A DNA stretch of 64,000 bases from Undaria pinnatifida (taxonomy: Eukaryota; Sar; Phaeophyceae; Laminariales; Alariaceae). The position numbers and the translations under genes are program-made. Numbering within the stretch: position 1 is the stretch's first letter; each line of letters starts with the position of its first letter. Of the stretch, positions 22,736 to 36,300 are shown one piece after another. Where the stretch lies: contig JABAKD010000017.1 of NCBI GenBank assembly GCA_012845835.1, positions 5,258,151 through 5,322,150 on the forward strand, read 5' to 3'. Under the pieces are notes generated by a model. The model did no database searches. It had not been told where the DNA came from and saw only the letters and a list, made by a program, of their open reading frames with translations.

Positions 22736-22890
22736 AGCGATCTTCTGGACAAGCCGTGGTCACATGTGTCTTCCCTTCTCCCCCAGAGAAAAAGCCTTCA
22801 TTTCTACTAGTACCCGGCAAAGGGTTCAGCATTTCCACTTTTCGGATATATGTGGTCGTCGACTCGCATCGAATTTTACAACACGATCGG
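22736..22890 (-). repeat. SINE A tail fragment
   Basis: TTCTGGACAAGCCGTGGTCA / CATGTGTC then GGGTTCAGCATTTCCAC: the distal part of the SINE without the tRNA-like head. Confidence 0.7.
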
Positions 22891-22924
22891 TTGAGAAAAA
22901 TGTAACTCGAATCGATGATATTAT

Positions 22925-23000
22925 ATGTATCACACAAAGCTTGCAAAGATGAGTTTCGACCTCACAGCTGGAGTGTATTTTCATTTTCTACAATAGATGT
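22925..23000 (-). repeat. CAGCTG element, reverse copy
   Basis: CACACAAAGCTTGCAAAGAT / GAGTTTCGACCTCACAGCTG / GAGTGTATTTTCATTTTCTA; matches the reverse complement of 11345-11410. Confidence 0.8.
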
Positions 23001-23324
23001 GTGGGGGGGAAGAGCCGGCTGAGTGACCCCGGACCTGAGTTACGTCTAAGGACTAAGGACAGCTCCCTCGGGCAAAAGGAGGGAGACGGAGAAACGAAAC
23101 GTGCGAAGATAGTACGTGGTAGAAGGAAAGAAAACAAAAAATACTATTATTAATAATAATAAAATGCTTCTCGGCTTCTTGCGAAAAACAGAGATGTCGC
23201 TTATTGGCACGCTGTCGCTTTTGCTCGCTGCTCTGCTTTGAGCTCTGAGGGTTGTTACTCCTCCTGCCTTGGCGTACCGTTAGGTAGTCTAGATAGCACG
23301 TACCGGCTGAAAATATGCTTGACG

Positions 23325-24300
23325 CGTGGAGCTGTGCTCAGTCTCCCAGCTCGTGGGCTGTGCTGTGGGTTGCGCATCACACTACTGTAGTACATACTTC
23401 GTACACGCACCACTCCCGCTCGTACGTGCTGCGGCACCATGAACTGCTGCTTGGACTGCACGATGCTGCAGCAATCTGCAATGGCTGCGCACAAGTCGAC
23501 ATGAATCCCTCAACACCCTCGATTCTATATAATAGCATCCAGCAGCATGTCTTCAGCTCGTGGGCTGTTGGCTACGCATCGCACCGTCGTACCAGGTATT
23601 AAATACTGAAACGCACCGTTCCTGTTCTAAGCTGTACGTACCGCTGCACAATGAATTGCTGTACGGACTGAAGGATGCTGTGCACGAGTCGACGGACTTC
23701 CTTCTACATCTTCGATCCCAGGACAGTACCGGTATATCATCCGGCACAGACAGGTAGTACGGCTGCAGCTCGTGGGATGTGGGAGCCACGCATCGCACCA
23801 TATTGCATACCGGCGTACTACAACGCACCACCCTTGTTAAGCTCTACGTACTTCGGCACGACTATGAATTGCTGCACGGACAACACGACGCTGTGCACAA
23901 GTTGGCGGGACTCCCTCTTGTTCTATGATGTCATACCATGCAGCAGTAGTCGATATCTGCGCGAAGCAGTCGTGGCAGTATAGTATGGTACGAATGCTAT
24001 CTTGTAAGAACTGCAACCGCATTTTGGAAAAACCTACTTGGAATTAGTATGGGATCAGTTGCGCAATGATAACAATATGAGGCGGAACATCATTCGTCCG
24101 CGCCAACCGTCCATCCACACGGTACTGTACTCTCGCTCACCGCCATTACATACCATGACAGCTCTTGTCTACGAGGTACGACGTACAAGATACCTAAGGT
24201 ACCTTAGATGCTGCTGTCCCTGCCGCCGCAAATGTAATGAGCTGCTGCCGTGGGAGTCGACAGTCGACAAATTCTTTGGAGCTATCACATACAGTACACC
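23325..24300 (+). repeat. About 220-bp diverged tandem array
   Basis: Recurring CAGCTCGTGGGCTG, 'CGCATC.CACCGT..TAC', 'TAC.T.CGGCAC.A.GAACTGCTG..CGGACTG', 'GATGCTGTGCACAAGTCGACG'. Clear units begin near 23336, 23552 and 23766; a faded one lies near 24220. Frames in it are not conserved. Confidence 0.75.
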
Positions 24301-24429
24301 ACGAGTACCGTACTATCATAGCAGTATTGCTAGCTGCCTGATGTGGTACAAGGTGGAGCATCAACCATCCCGCTCACCATCTAACTGCTGTTCTATCATA
24401 GGTCTGGTCGCGGGTGCTTAAATCTGCTG

Positions 24430-25179
24430 GTGCTGTCGCAGCGCTATCGCAGTTATTATGTTAAAAATAGCGTACAAAAAAAGTTGCATCCATCCATCCA
24501 TCGACCTACCCACCCACCTTCCCGGTCGAAGTCCAGTCTAGGGGCATTGAAGAGCCCCACCAGTACACACAGGCAAATGCCCACTCCCACGACGCATTGC
24601 GGTCGGAGCCGTCGAGCCTGCCTTCGCTCCGTACCTCCGCCGTGATCACCAGCAGCTGCACGCATATTTCTCTAGCAGATTGAATCTCTGCGCGGAAACG
24701 TTGCAAGGCAAATTGAAACATCAGACGTCAGACATCCCGATGAGGAGTTCTACTATTTACCGCAACGTTATTTAAGAGGGATCTTAGACACGCAACGCAT
24801 GGCCAAGCTTTCAGTTTTTAAGCCCTGTTCCAGTGGTGTCCCTGCGATCACTGTAGCTCGAACACTTGCGGAAAGCAGAAGAGAGGGAAAATAGGTACTT
24901 GTTCCTTTCTGTGCCGTGGTTCCGGCCTCCGCAAGCTCGGGCTTCGTTGTAAAAACTCGAAGAAGAACTTCTGGTGTTTAGAGAGAAAAATACGTTCAAA
25001 TCTCGACATATATATCGTGCTGCAAGGGTGGAATATCCTGCTGAGTCCGTGTCCATCGCACCCACGCGAACGGCATCGACGTTGAGCTTAGTGAGACCTT
25101 TCGGACGACACAGCAAACAAGCAAGCGAGTTGCCCGGACAGATATGCACCTTATGCTACTGCTGTTGGGGAGCGACATC
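24430..25179. other. Upstream of the NRF-6-like gene
   Basis: Includes ATCCATCCATCC/CCACCCACC runs at 24488-24520. Two overlapping frames at 24506-24775 (forward AFAPYLRRDHQQLHAYFSSR; reverse FQFALQRFRAEIQSAREICV) look mildly protein-like, but they compete with each other and match nothing I know. Promoter and 5' UTR of the gene should lie here but no clear signal is visible. Confidence 0.4.
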
Positions 25180-25431
25180 ATGGCGATGAGATTCGGATGT
25201 TTCTCTCTCTCAGCGAGAAGGGTGACCTTGCCGCCCCTCCAGCTGCCGCTGCTGTTGTTGTTGCTGCTATCGGGCTCAGCAGGCTCCGCAGCAGATGCTG
25301 ACGGCACAGCAGCAGCAGCAGCATCAACAGCAACGGCGACAACAGCAGCGACAGCAGCAGTAGTAGTATCAAGAACAACAGCAGCAGCAAGAACAGCATC
25401 AGCAACAGAAGGAACGACAGCAGGAAAAGCG

Positions 25432-25473
<42 letters not shown>

Positions 25474-25776
25474 TTAGTAGCACAGGAAACAACAGCACCG
25501 CGAACACCAACATCAACAGGAACAGGAACAGCAGCAGCGACAACAGCAGCGGCAGGAACAAGAGGAGTAGGAGCAGCAGCAGCAGGAGGAGGAATTGCTT
25601 CCTCAGCTCCATCGGGGGAGGTGAAGCAGGGAGTGAAGGAAGGAATAGCAAGGGGTGCTGGGGAGGACAGCATCCTAAGGGAAATGGAGGGTTGGACACA
25701 AGAGCCGACGGGGCTGCCATCGCCGTACGGCCCGCTTGGTCCGTGCGAATCGTCGATCGAGACGCTCATCTCACCG
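25180..25776 (+). CDS. Exon 1: signal peptide, Ala/Thr-rich linker, start of NRF domain
   Basis: Residues 1-199. The ATG at 25180 gives MAMRFGC, two Arg, then a run of seven Leu and SGSAGSA, a classic signal peptide. An in-frame ATG at 25144 would add 12 residues and cannot be excluded. A CAG/ACA repeat tract (about 25300-25570) is read as Ala/Thr. The 3' part (PYGPLGPCESSIETLISP) resembles the first conserved cysteine segment of NRF domains (C189). Donor GTGAGA, phase 0. The start of the transcript is not visible. Confidence 0.72.
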
Positions 25777-27315
25777 GTGAGAAATGCCGGCTCAAAACAA
25801 CGTTGCTGCAGTGCTGTGCTCTGTGCTGGTTGTTCCGTGCGACAGCAGTAGTCTGTGCTACATGGCCAGTTGTCGCTGTGCTACCGTCAGTTGTAGCTGC
25901 GCTGTGGTACTGTGCTACGATACTTTCGAGGGTGCTGTGCTGCTATATTTTGGCTGTGATGGGCTTTGCCTTCCTTTATTTTGCTGTATTGTTGTGCTTG
26001 CTGGGCTGGGTTGGCTAGCACCTAGTGCTGCAGTGCTGTGCCGCGCTGTACTGCGCTAAGCTGCTTTGTTATGTGTGCTGTCTTGGGCTAGGTGGGAAGA
26101 GTTGAGATAAGGTTGGCCGTGAACTATGCTATGCTGTTCTGTGCTGAGCTGGGCTCGCCTGGGCTGGGCTGTCAACTGTGGGTTTCATTGAAATTGAAGG
26201 TGTGCGCAGACACGCTGTTTGGTGTCATGCCTGGCATGAGTAATTATAGCATTGACGCTGCTGTTGCTGCTGTCTGCAAAAGATCGTGTACGGGAGCAAT
26301 ACTATCTCGTCTCATGTTGAGTGTAATCGATGCTGATTTGTATACCCTGCGTTAGCTTGGTGCCAGTGTTACAGCCATGGTTATGGCTACTGTTGCATCT
26401 CTTCCCATATTTTGTTTGTACTCAATGCGATTGTGTATAGCCTGCGTTAGCTTGGTGCCAGTGTGTATAGTGATCGCCCGTGCAATCGCACCGTACCGGT
26501 GCTCTCTGTGAACAGACGCACCGTACCAGCTCTGGCCACACATACTAGATGATGCACTTGACCGACGGCCTCCAAGCCCCCCCCCCCCCCCCCCGAACTT
26601 ACACTAGTTTTCATTTTTTACAGGTCTTGACCTGGCCGAAACTAGACCCTCAGCTGACATATTTAGCTCTCACCGTAGTCTCCGGTAGGGCGGCTGTGTG
26701 TTTTCACCGTCATGATTCCTACCATGACATCGTCGTGGTCGTCCCTGCACCACATCGCACAACGCAACTGCTAGCTCTGTGGACGATACATCGGCGTTAG
26801 ACGTCAACACGTAACATTTGCAGTACGTTATGCTACGGCCCTTGTCATCGCGTTCAAATACGCTGCGTTACACGTTGCGTGACGTTACTGGAAGTTACGT
26901 AACGTACTTTACGTTATGTTAAAGTGCACTACGTTACGAAACTGATAGCCCGAACTCCTCAAGGTAAACTTACATAGCCGGTTATGGCTCCTTAATGCCC
27001 CTGTAGGTGTATTTTAGACCTCGCCTACGTCGTCGTGACTATCACTCCCCCTCAATCTCTAGCTTTGTCGCTATCTCTCCTTCTCCCCTTCTATGTAAGC
27101 TACGCTTTGCTTCCTTTCCCGACGTGTCTCTTTTCCACTCTGTGCTCGTACTTTCAATGTTATTCTTACGTCCGCACTCTCTTACTGCTGCCCTCCCTCC
27201 CCATCTTCCCCCTTCGCTCCCTCCGTACCTCCTTGTGCCTGTCTTCGTACCTGGCTGTGTGCTGTGTTGTTGTCTGTCTTTCCCTCTGGCTGTCTGGCTG
27301 TCTGGCTGTCTGCCC

Positions 27316-27355
<40 letters not shown>

Positions 27356-30300
27356 CTCTGGCTCTCTGGGCGTCTGTCTGGCTGTCTGGCTGTCTGGCTA
27401 TCTGGTTGACTGGCTGGCTGTGTTGTTGTCTGGCTGTTTGTCCGGTCTGGCTGCCCTTCTGATGCTCTCATGTATCTTGCTGGCAACAATGTTAACGCTG
27501 TCAATGGCAACGGCAATGCAAGACGATGGGCAAGTGCCTCGCTGTTGCTAACGACGCCTCCAGCCCCCTTAATCTTGACGCGTTCTACGCAATGCAATCA
27601 CTCACCGGCTACCCAGGACAGATAGGAGACTTCGACGAGTGCGCGAAGGTATGATACGGACACGCTACGATACCGGTAGCACCGTTTTTCTGCTCTTTAA
27701 CGCCTATCAACTGGAAACCCGTTTTTGTGGGAACTCACTTGGAATTAATATTGGGAAGGGTTTAGGGGTTCTAAAGGCGTAGCCCCTTTTACTACTGAAA
27801 ACCCTTTTGGGGAGGAAAATTACTTGGAGTTAGGTTAGGAAGCATTTTTGGGGCTCTAAAAGGGAACCATTTTTGACCTCTCCTTAACGCCTTTACTACT
27901 GGAAACCCATTTTTGGGGATAAATTACTTGGAGTTAAACTAGGAAGAGTTTCTGTGGCGCTGCTCTAAAAGGGAACTCTTTTTGACCTCTCCATTACGCC
28001 TTTACTACTGGAAACTCACTTTCGGGGATATATTACTTGGAATTAAACTAGGAAGAGTTTTTGTGGCTCTGAAGGATAACACTGTTTTTGACTCCTCCTG
28101 AACGCCTTTTACTACTGGAAATCTATTTTCGGGGGTAAAAGTTCGAGGATATAAAGTAGGGGGAGTTTTTGGTCTCTAAAATAGAACTCTTTTTGACTGA
28201 TCCTCAGCGCCTTCACCACTGGAAACCCATTTTCGGGGATGAATTGCTTGGAGTTAAAGTAGAGAGGGTCTTTGGGCTCTAAAGGGAATTTATTGTTTGT
28301 GACTTCTCCTTAACTCATTTACGATTGAAACCCATTTCCGGCGAAGAATGACTTGGAGTTCAAGTAGGGGGAGTCTTTGGGACTCTAAAAGGGAACTGTT
28401 TTTGACTGCTGATGAATGCCCTCACGACTGGAAACCCTTTTGGGGGGGTGTCTACTTGGAGTTAAAGTTGTGAGAGTTTGTGGGGCTTTAAAAGGGTCGT
28501 TTATTTTGCTGTTCATTAACGCCTTTTCAATTGGAAACCCATTTTCGGGGTTTCATTACTTGGGAGTTGAAATACGGAGAGATTTTGGGGCTCTAAATGG
28601 GAACTAACCAATATCGCTGGGATACCTTTTTTTTGCGTTTCACATTCCAATAAACCGGCTGAGTTACGCTGGATTATTACTAGCAACAGCCGCCCTTCGT
28701 GGTAAGTGACGATGAAACTGCAATTTGCTCTCGGTAGGAGATAGACGGTTGATTTGCTTCACTACTCAGGCGACAGAAAGAACGCTCTCAATTTTGAAAA
28801 TATCGCCACTCAAGTCGGGGCTGCAGTTGGGTTTGTCCTGCAGCTTCTTTGTTCACACACAACGTATCCTTGCTCCCTTCCTTCCCCCCTCCCTCCTCCC
28901 CTCCCCCCTCTGTGGTTTAACCGTTTCCACATTTTCATAATTTCTTATTTTATTTTAACATTTTTCGTTTATGATGTGAATTTCTAGGTGGTGCTTTTCG
29001 ACGAGTCCTCGCAGCCGGTTATGCAGACCCACCATTGCCTCGCCGGTACGTTTCACGGTTCACATGGATAAAAGTAATGTAATTCAGTCATATGTTTATT
29101 GCGGTGTTTTTGGTCCCATGCCCCTAGGGAATGAGGTATTGGAAGAAGAGGGGATAAGGAAGGCGGAGGCGGTGGGGGTGGAGTGGACAACGGGAGCGAG
29201 GAGGATGGAGGAAGAGGGGTAGAGACTCGGGAAGAGGGGAACAGGGGGCGATTAGGGTTAGGGGGGGGAGGGGGAGGAGGACGAGATGAGGGAGGAGGAG
29301 GCGGTGGGGGAGAACGGGATGGGGGGGGGGGGGGGGGGGGTTGGGGAGCGCGGGGGGCGGGGAGTGAAGGGGAGGGGGCGAGGTTGGAGTCGGGGTACGT
29401 GAGAGAAGAGTAAAGTTTGCTTGATCGGCCAGCCTGCCCTTGGTTTAACTTGGCTCCAGGTTGACCTGATGTTGGGTTAGATGGGCGTGGGTTTACCTCT
29501 CGTTTTTCCTTTTTGCCTAATCCCCGTTGCCCATTACGCCTCCGCCTCCTGTTGGGGCTGTTGATGTGGATAAGTTCAGCTTACCGTTAGGACTGCTTTC
29601 GTGTGCATTCTTAATTTTGAGTTGGCGTTGCATAGGGTTTACTTATATATATATGTATCATTGGTCTAGCTTGACGCTCGGATCTGCCTTTTTTGTACCT
29701 GTCGTGGTGCGGACAGGGAGCATTTCTCTTACGTCTAGCAGCGGGGGCATTCCGTTCGGGGGTCTCTGTGTCCCGCAGGCATGTTCGGCGGAGATGCTGT
29801 CTTCTTCCACCCTCAGGTGTGGTGCAACAGATCATGATCTAGATCATCTGTGGAGCGTGTTTATTGGGGTATGACAATCTTGATGTTCTGTCGATGCATG
29901 CTTCGGTAGGCGTGCACCTCGTTCGGGGGTCTCGTGTCCCGCCGGCGTGTTCGGTGGGTATATATGCTGTCGTCGTCCACGATCAGGCGTGGTGCGCGTG
30001 TGATATCGGATCGATGCTGCTGACAGACCACGATCTACTCATAGATAATCTATCGATGCATGCTACGCTAGGAGTATATTAATATCATGCTATTACGTGC
30101 TACGGTAATAGTATACATTAACACTACGATGTAGACCATCTGTTGAGGCATGCTACGGCAGAGGTATCACGATCTGCATCGTCTATCGAGCCGTTTGGGG
30201 TTCTCTGTAACTGCCGCAGGCGTGTTCATCTGATGTGATATCGTCGTCCACCATGATGGTATTGGTACAGTATCCCACGCATCGGACAGACCACGACGTA

Positions 30301-33300
30301 CAGAGGGTACGCCGATTTAAGAGCGCCCAGGATAAGAGCATTCGGGACTTAAGAGCGGTCAAATCGGCATGTCCCGCCTATACTAAAGAGCTATATATTT
30401 CCCACTCAAGATAAGAGCAATGTGTGGTTAAGAGCGCTTGTTTGGACTTGTTTACGTGATGCTCTTAAATCGTGGTGCCCACTGTAATTACTATGTCGAG
30501 ACATGCTATGGCACGGGGTTGCACGATCTAGATATGGCATGCTGCGGAACGGGTATCCCGATCTTGGATCGTCTCTGCAGTACGGTGTTAGTATTCCGCA
30601 CGTCGGTGGACATGCTGTCATCCCCCCCCCCTCGGGTAGCGTTTGCAGTGCGTAATGTCGGTGCGGTGTTCCTCGCATCATGCAACAGATCACGATATAG
30701 ATCATCTGTCCAGGCAGCCGACGGTATGGGTATCATTATCTACAGCAGATGGGTGCTGATGCTAATACAGTATAGGTTTTGGTGGTATTGACTGACTATT
30801 ATTACCTGAACGATCACCACGTCACAAATCATGGACCAACACCTCAAAACGCGTCTCACGACAAGAACGCGAACCGATATGAACCGTGGGCCAACACGTG
30901 ACAATCTCCCACTCTACCAATATCGGAAAGGCGCTTTTGCTATGTTGTTGGAGGGCGAAAATAATAGCAGCAACAGCAATTTCTTATTGTAAGTATAAGT
31001 ATAAGGACATTGTCCGTCGTTCGTACGAGTATGTATTATAAAAATATAAATACAGTCCAGCTGTGAGATCAAAGATTTCGTCGAAACTCATATTCGCAAG
31101 CTGTGTGATATATATATGCCGACCTATATCCTTAATGAGGACACACAACTCGTAATACGCGCGATCGGAGTATCACACACAGCTTGCAAAGACAAATTTC
31201 GACGAAATCTTGCGATGTCACAGCTGGAGTGTATTTTCATTTTTTATAATGCTCCAGTATATATTATATACGAACTCGTGTTGTTTCATGCATAATGAAT
31301 TCTATAGATGTCTGGTTTTTTCCCCCTCAATGCGGGTTATACAGTTTCCGTGCGCAGAACAAGGCTGTATGTCTTAGTCCTCTTGACCCTGGCATTAGCA
31401 GGGGAGTCACCGACCTGTATCCTTCACGAGGGTACACACACCCCACAACACGCGCGATCGAAGTGTCACACGCAGCTTGCAAGGCTGAGTTTTAATCAAG
31501 AAATCATTGTTGGTCGATCTCACAGCTGAACCGTATTTTTCATTTTTTCTAAAATATACAGTATTATTAACATGACCCTGTTGACCCTGGTACAAGGTAG
31601 TTCTAAGGGGCGTCGCCGACCTATATCCTTGAAAGGAGGACACACCCCCAGTAACACGCGCGCGACCGGAGTATCACACGCAGCTTGCGAAGATGAACGC
31701 CGAAATCTTCGATCTCATCACAGCTGTTGTGTATTTAGTGGTCGTATTATCCTTGGGCGTATGGGTGCAATTTGGTTGACGGCGGACTTGCTGTTTTTTT
31801 TTTTCAAGTTGCCTTTGGTGTTGACGTTGGTAGTGGTGTTGCATTCGTTGCCGTCACTGCTGTTGTCATGGTGGTTGGCGCTTGTGTTGTTGTTGACGCC
31901 GGCGTTGGTGTTGGCAGCGTTCGCCGATTCCCTGAGCGGTGCCTCTTTGTGCCTCAAAACGCATGCACCCGCACCTCGAAACGGGTGTCTGACATCATTG
32001 TGTTTTTGCAACCATTCCAGCTGAGCCTAACCCTAACCCATGCGACGAAAACCGGCCGAATTCGCCCCTGATGGCATCACTGGGTAGAGTTAAATGGTTA
32101 GAAATGTCGAATATTGTGTATCACGGCTGGAAACACGCCATATCTCACAGCAACAACGTAGGACACCCAGCAGCAAGAGGCCGGCCATCTCGGACTCCGT
32201 GGAACAACACCTCGACGTCTCTCCGAGGGTGCCTTCATCACTTATTTCGAGAAAGTGGTTAACCCTTATAGAGCCCCCAATCCCCTCCCCATACTAAATC
32301 CAAGTAATTTTGTCCCCAAAACGGGTTTCCAGTGGTGAAGGGGTTAACATGCCCCTTGAGTTATATGTAACCAATAGGGGTGGCTGACATCATTGGGATT
32401 TATAAAGTCATGAAACTAACCTTAACCCCTTTACAACTGGAAACCCGTTTTTGGGGACAAATCACTTGAATTTAGTATAGGGAGGGGTTCGGGGGCTCTA
32501 AAGGGGTTAAACCCTAACCCTCACCCGTACAAAATACCGGCCGAAGTGCCCCCTTGATGACATCACTTGGATACAATGGTTAACAATGTCTATTAATAGT
32601 AATGTTCATCACTGGGTAAGCTCTGCTGATCTTCTCTTGGCAACCAGTAGAGATTTCGCCACTTATTCGAGAAAAAAGTTGTAGTGGTGAACTAACTGTG
32701 CACGAGGCGGAGGGTACTGTCCCCGCATTGGTTGACTGGGTTTGGTTGGGTCAGGCTTCGGGCTAGGGTTGGGTATAATTCAGTGTGTATGTTAACCGGT
32801 TTATCGTGTAAGTGTTAAAAGCTCTACTGATCTTCTGTCGCAACATCAAAATCCACCGTGACAACCGTAAACCACACTCCTCGAATGTCTCTCGCACCGC
32901 GACAGAAACAAGTGTACGTATTCGTAAGGTGCAGTTTGTTTGGCGGCGTGTCGCTCTATGCAGGCACGAGCGGCCGAATAAACCCTCCGTTAACTCTACC
33001 AGACACTGCAAAAATCAGGGCACACACTTGTGTTGGGTCGTTTGTCTCAATGAAACGTGGGGGCAATTTCCGAGGGCCACGTTCGCTTTACGTCGACCGC
33101 TGAGTGTCATGTTTCATGATAATCCGGGCGTTTACAACACAGATTGCGTCTCCGCCCTGATCCCATCTCCTTGATTTGATGCTGCCACGTTTTGATAGTC
33201 TGTTTTTTTTTTCTTTTTTTTTACTCGGCAGATCTTGGCTGTCAGAGACGGTCGCGGAGCTTAAAACCTCGGGAACTGCCGCTGCCACCGCCGAGCATTA

Positions 33301-36300
33301 CCTGAACAATCTTCTGGAACACTCGCGGCTGGCGGCCGACATGCAACAGGCATGGCGTCAACCCCTAGTTGTTATTTCGTACGCCATTTATTTGTTGTGA
33401 TGCATTATTGTCTTCAGTTACGAGTATGATTTGTGTACCCGTAAGGTTTTGTGTGTTTTGTTTGTGTCTTTGCTATTTTTTTGTGCTGTTCTTGGTTTTT
33501 TCGTTTCCCTAAGGTCGACGTATGTTGAAATTGGCTTTGACAATGATGTTGAAGTTGGCTTGTCGTGGATGTTGAAGTTAACGTTAGCCTTGATTTTGTT
33601 GGCGTTGATGTTAACGCCGGTGTTGAAGATGATGTTGAATTCGACATTGGTGTTGAAGTTGAGTTGACGTCGAAGTTGAAGTGAATGTTGATGTTGAAGT
33701 CAACATGGACTATGACGTTGAAGTTGCACTTACACCTTACCCTTCACCCGCGCTCTTGCCGTTGCCCTTTCGCTATTCACGTTAAACGTGCTTCGTCATG
33801 ACGACCAGCCTTCTGGTCCATATGGCGTTGCCGCTCAAGTTGATATCGTCAGTTGATGTTGACGTTGAAATTAACATGAAAGTTAAATTCGGTACAAGTA
33901 CTAAATTAAAAATGGAAGTCTTCGTTGAAGTTTCGCTTTCCACGTTGCCCTCCACCCTCGTACCATCTATTGCACAACTTACCACACAATAATTCCAAGT
34001 AGTTTGTCCCAAAAAACATGGGTTAAGGGTGAAGCTCTAAAGTTCTTGCTTTTGCCCTCGACGCTTGCGTTTATTATTTTTGGGCTGCTGAAACCACCAG
34101 GGCATGACGTGCGGCACTTACCAGAAGCCGAAGTTTGGGTGGGACGCCTGCGCGGTACTGGGAGGGCTGGGCCTCCTGGTGGCGTTGGTTGTGTACGCTA
34201 CCTGCGTCGACCTAATTAACGTAAGCACCAGTGTGTTAAGGCAAGGGTAGCACCTAATCGTTCGGAGACTCCTCCCTGGAGCCCACTGCTATGGGCTGGG
34301 CGCTCAACTAATATTATCGGAAGACGTGGCATCCATTTTTATTTTTATGTTCACTTTTATTTTAATTTTATTTTATTTTATTTTATTTTATTTTTATTTT
34401 TATTTTTATTTTTATTTTTATTTTTATTTTTATTTTTATTTTTATTTTTATTTTTATTCTATCTTTATCTTTATTTTTTCATTATTTATCCTCCGGCGGA
34501 TGGAGAAAAATCAAGTCTAAGCTCACCACACTTCCACGTATTTTCGTGCACGTCGTGTGTGTCGATTTAACTCAATTGCATTCGCAATCCAGCGCTGCTA
34601 ATAGCTGGCGTGTCCTTCGGTTCCCGCAATGGCGATAGCGCGAGCTGCCCCTATCGGCGGTCCCCGTTACTACTCCGGCAGCGCAAGCTGCCGTTGTATA
34701 GGGATGCGTGAGCACGTCGACCCGACCTGACCCCTGGGGGTCAGGTGCGGTGGAGATAGCCACCCGGAGCGGCATCATTCCGGGCAGTGTGGGACTTGCG
34801 CAAGGTCACCCACCCAAGTACCAGAATGACGTAATCAATCTGGCTTGATACCCGGATACCCCAGGGTACCTACCCGAGTAGGAGCTAAACTATATTATTT
34901 TGATATCCGGGTACCCCAGAGTGTATGCCCTGCTATTCGTTTTTTTGGAAGGGTGCGTTTAGTAGGGTATACACTATGGGAGTGCCGAGGTACCTATATA
35001 TCGTCCCGGTGGCGTATCAGGTTATCCTCGAGCCTGGTATAGGTCAGTTTCGTGAGTTCAAATCCCCCGAGTGCATGCTCGTATACATTCGTGGGGAATT
35101 TTTCTTGCGCACAAACTGACTTGCGGAAAACGCGAGAGCGTGAGACCGGTGACAATGGAAGGCCAAAAGTTTGAAATTCCCGAAGATCCCAGCCAAACTT
35201 CGCCTGAACGGTCGCCTATGGACCCAATTTGGCAGAATTGTTTTTTGCAACTTTCCAGAATTCCGGAAAAAAAACGATTTCTCGCGGCGATCTTAGCCAA
35301 CAAAAATTTCTCAGGCAGATCTTGGATTAGACGCGGCGCAATTTCGTGTTCTCCACACACTTCGTTCGACAAAATCAACGACAGCGTCGTGAACTCTGAA
35401 CGCTGTGAGCTCAGTAGGGGCTCCGACCCCCCCCTTGGTGTACAGCGTTCACTCTACGGCCGGTGATTTGTGGCGGGCGCCGATCCGGCTTCTGTTGAAA
35501 AACATATGGCAGCTGGTGTGTAGAAAACGGAGTCAAAAAGTCTCTGTCGTCTCCCGTTGAAAAACATTTGGCAGCTGGTGTGTAGAAAACGGAGTCAAAA
35601 AGTCTCTGTCGTCTCCCGACGGGCGAAAAACAGGATTTTGAGAGGATGTGACGGAAGACCACAGAACAACGCAAGCAACCTCTCACGCCCTAGGGCGTGG
35701 ATCGAGATGAAGTTATGAACTCTTCAGCACTGTCACCTACACTCATGTGGCCTTGTCCGGAACGAAGAGGAGTGACCATGGGTTGTCTCTATCTCGACAT
35801 CGAAGGCCAATCGTGTTTGGTGGGCAGTGTTGATCAAGGCTTGATGAAAAATAGAGAAATTGACCAGTTGGACCGCATGATCTAAAAAGGAGCCAGAAAG
35901 GAATATTTCAAGTCACTTTTCCCCATAGCGACGTTACCCGAAATCTTTCAGCAAGTTAACTCCCAATGAAAAGTTTGGAAGCGTTTTGGCCGAACTATCG
36001 GCTTTCCATTGTCGTCGGCCTTATGGCCTAAATATTTTGTTTTGATACCCGGGTTCACCCTATTGACCACTATTGCAAGGGTTTGTTATTAATAGTAAGA
36101 TTTGCAAGGCGCTTCGCTCCGCGGGCGGCATTCGCCACCCGCTACGTTCGCTTAGGAATGAAAAAAACAACAAATTATGTGAAGCAGGCAGAGGGGTCAC
36201 GATTGATGGCATATGCAAACTGGTGACTTTGAGAATGCCCAAGAGTCCCGCCGCCATGCTTCACGAAAGCAGCAGCGGACGCCACATGCATGAGTATATC

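Larger units (their letters stand above)
32020..32600. repeat. Dispersed repeat pair with two TTAA MITEs
   Basis: 'ACCCTAACCCATGCGACGAAAAC CGGCCGAA' at 32032 and 'ACCCTAACCCTCACCCGTACAAA' with CCGGCCGAAG at 32513 start similar segments (…TGATG.CATCACT…ATGGTTA…AATGTC). TTAA MITEs occupy 32259-32347 and 32422-32510, in opposite orientation. Confidence 0.7.

Noticed and set aside
25178..25720. Leu-rich reverse-strand frame opposite exon 1
   Set aside because: Shadow of the CAG repeat; the forward frame has a signal peptide, NRF cysteine motif and a compatible donor.
27296..27425. Trp/Leu/Ala repeat protein
   Set aside because: Translation of the (GGCT)n microsatellite.
34101..34220. Separate short gene ending here
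   Set aside because: The donor GTAAGC and exact phase match to exon 7 with family-consistent order argue for one gene, despite the 8.8-kb intron.
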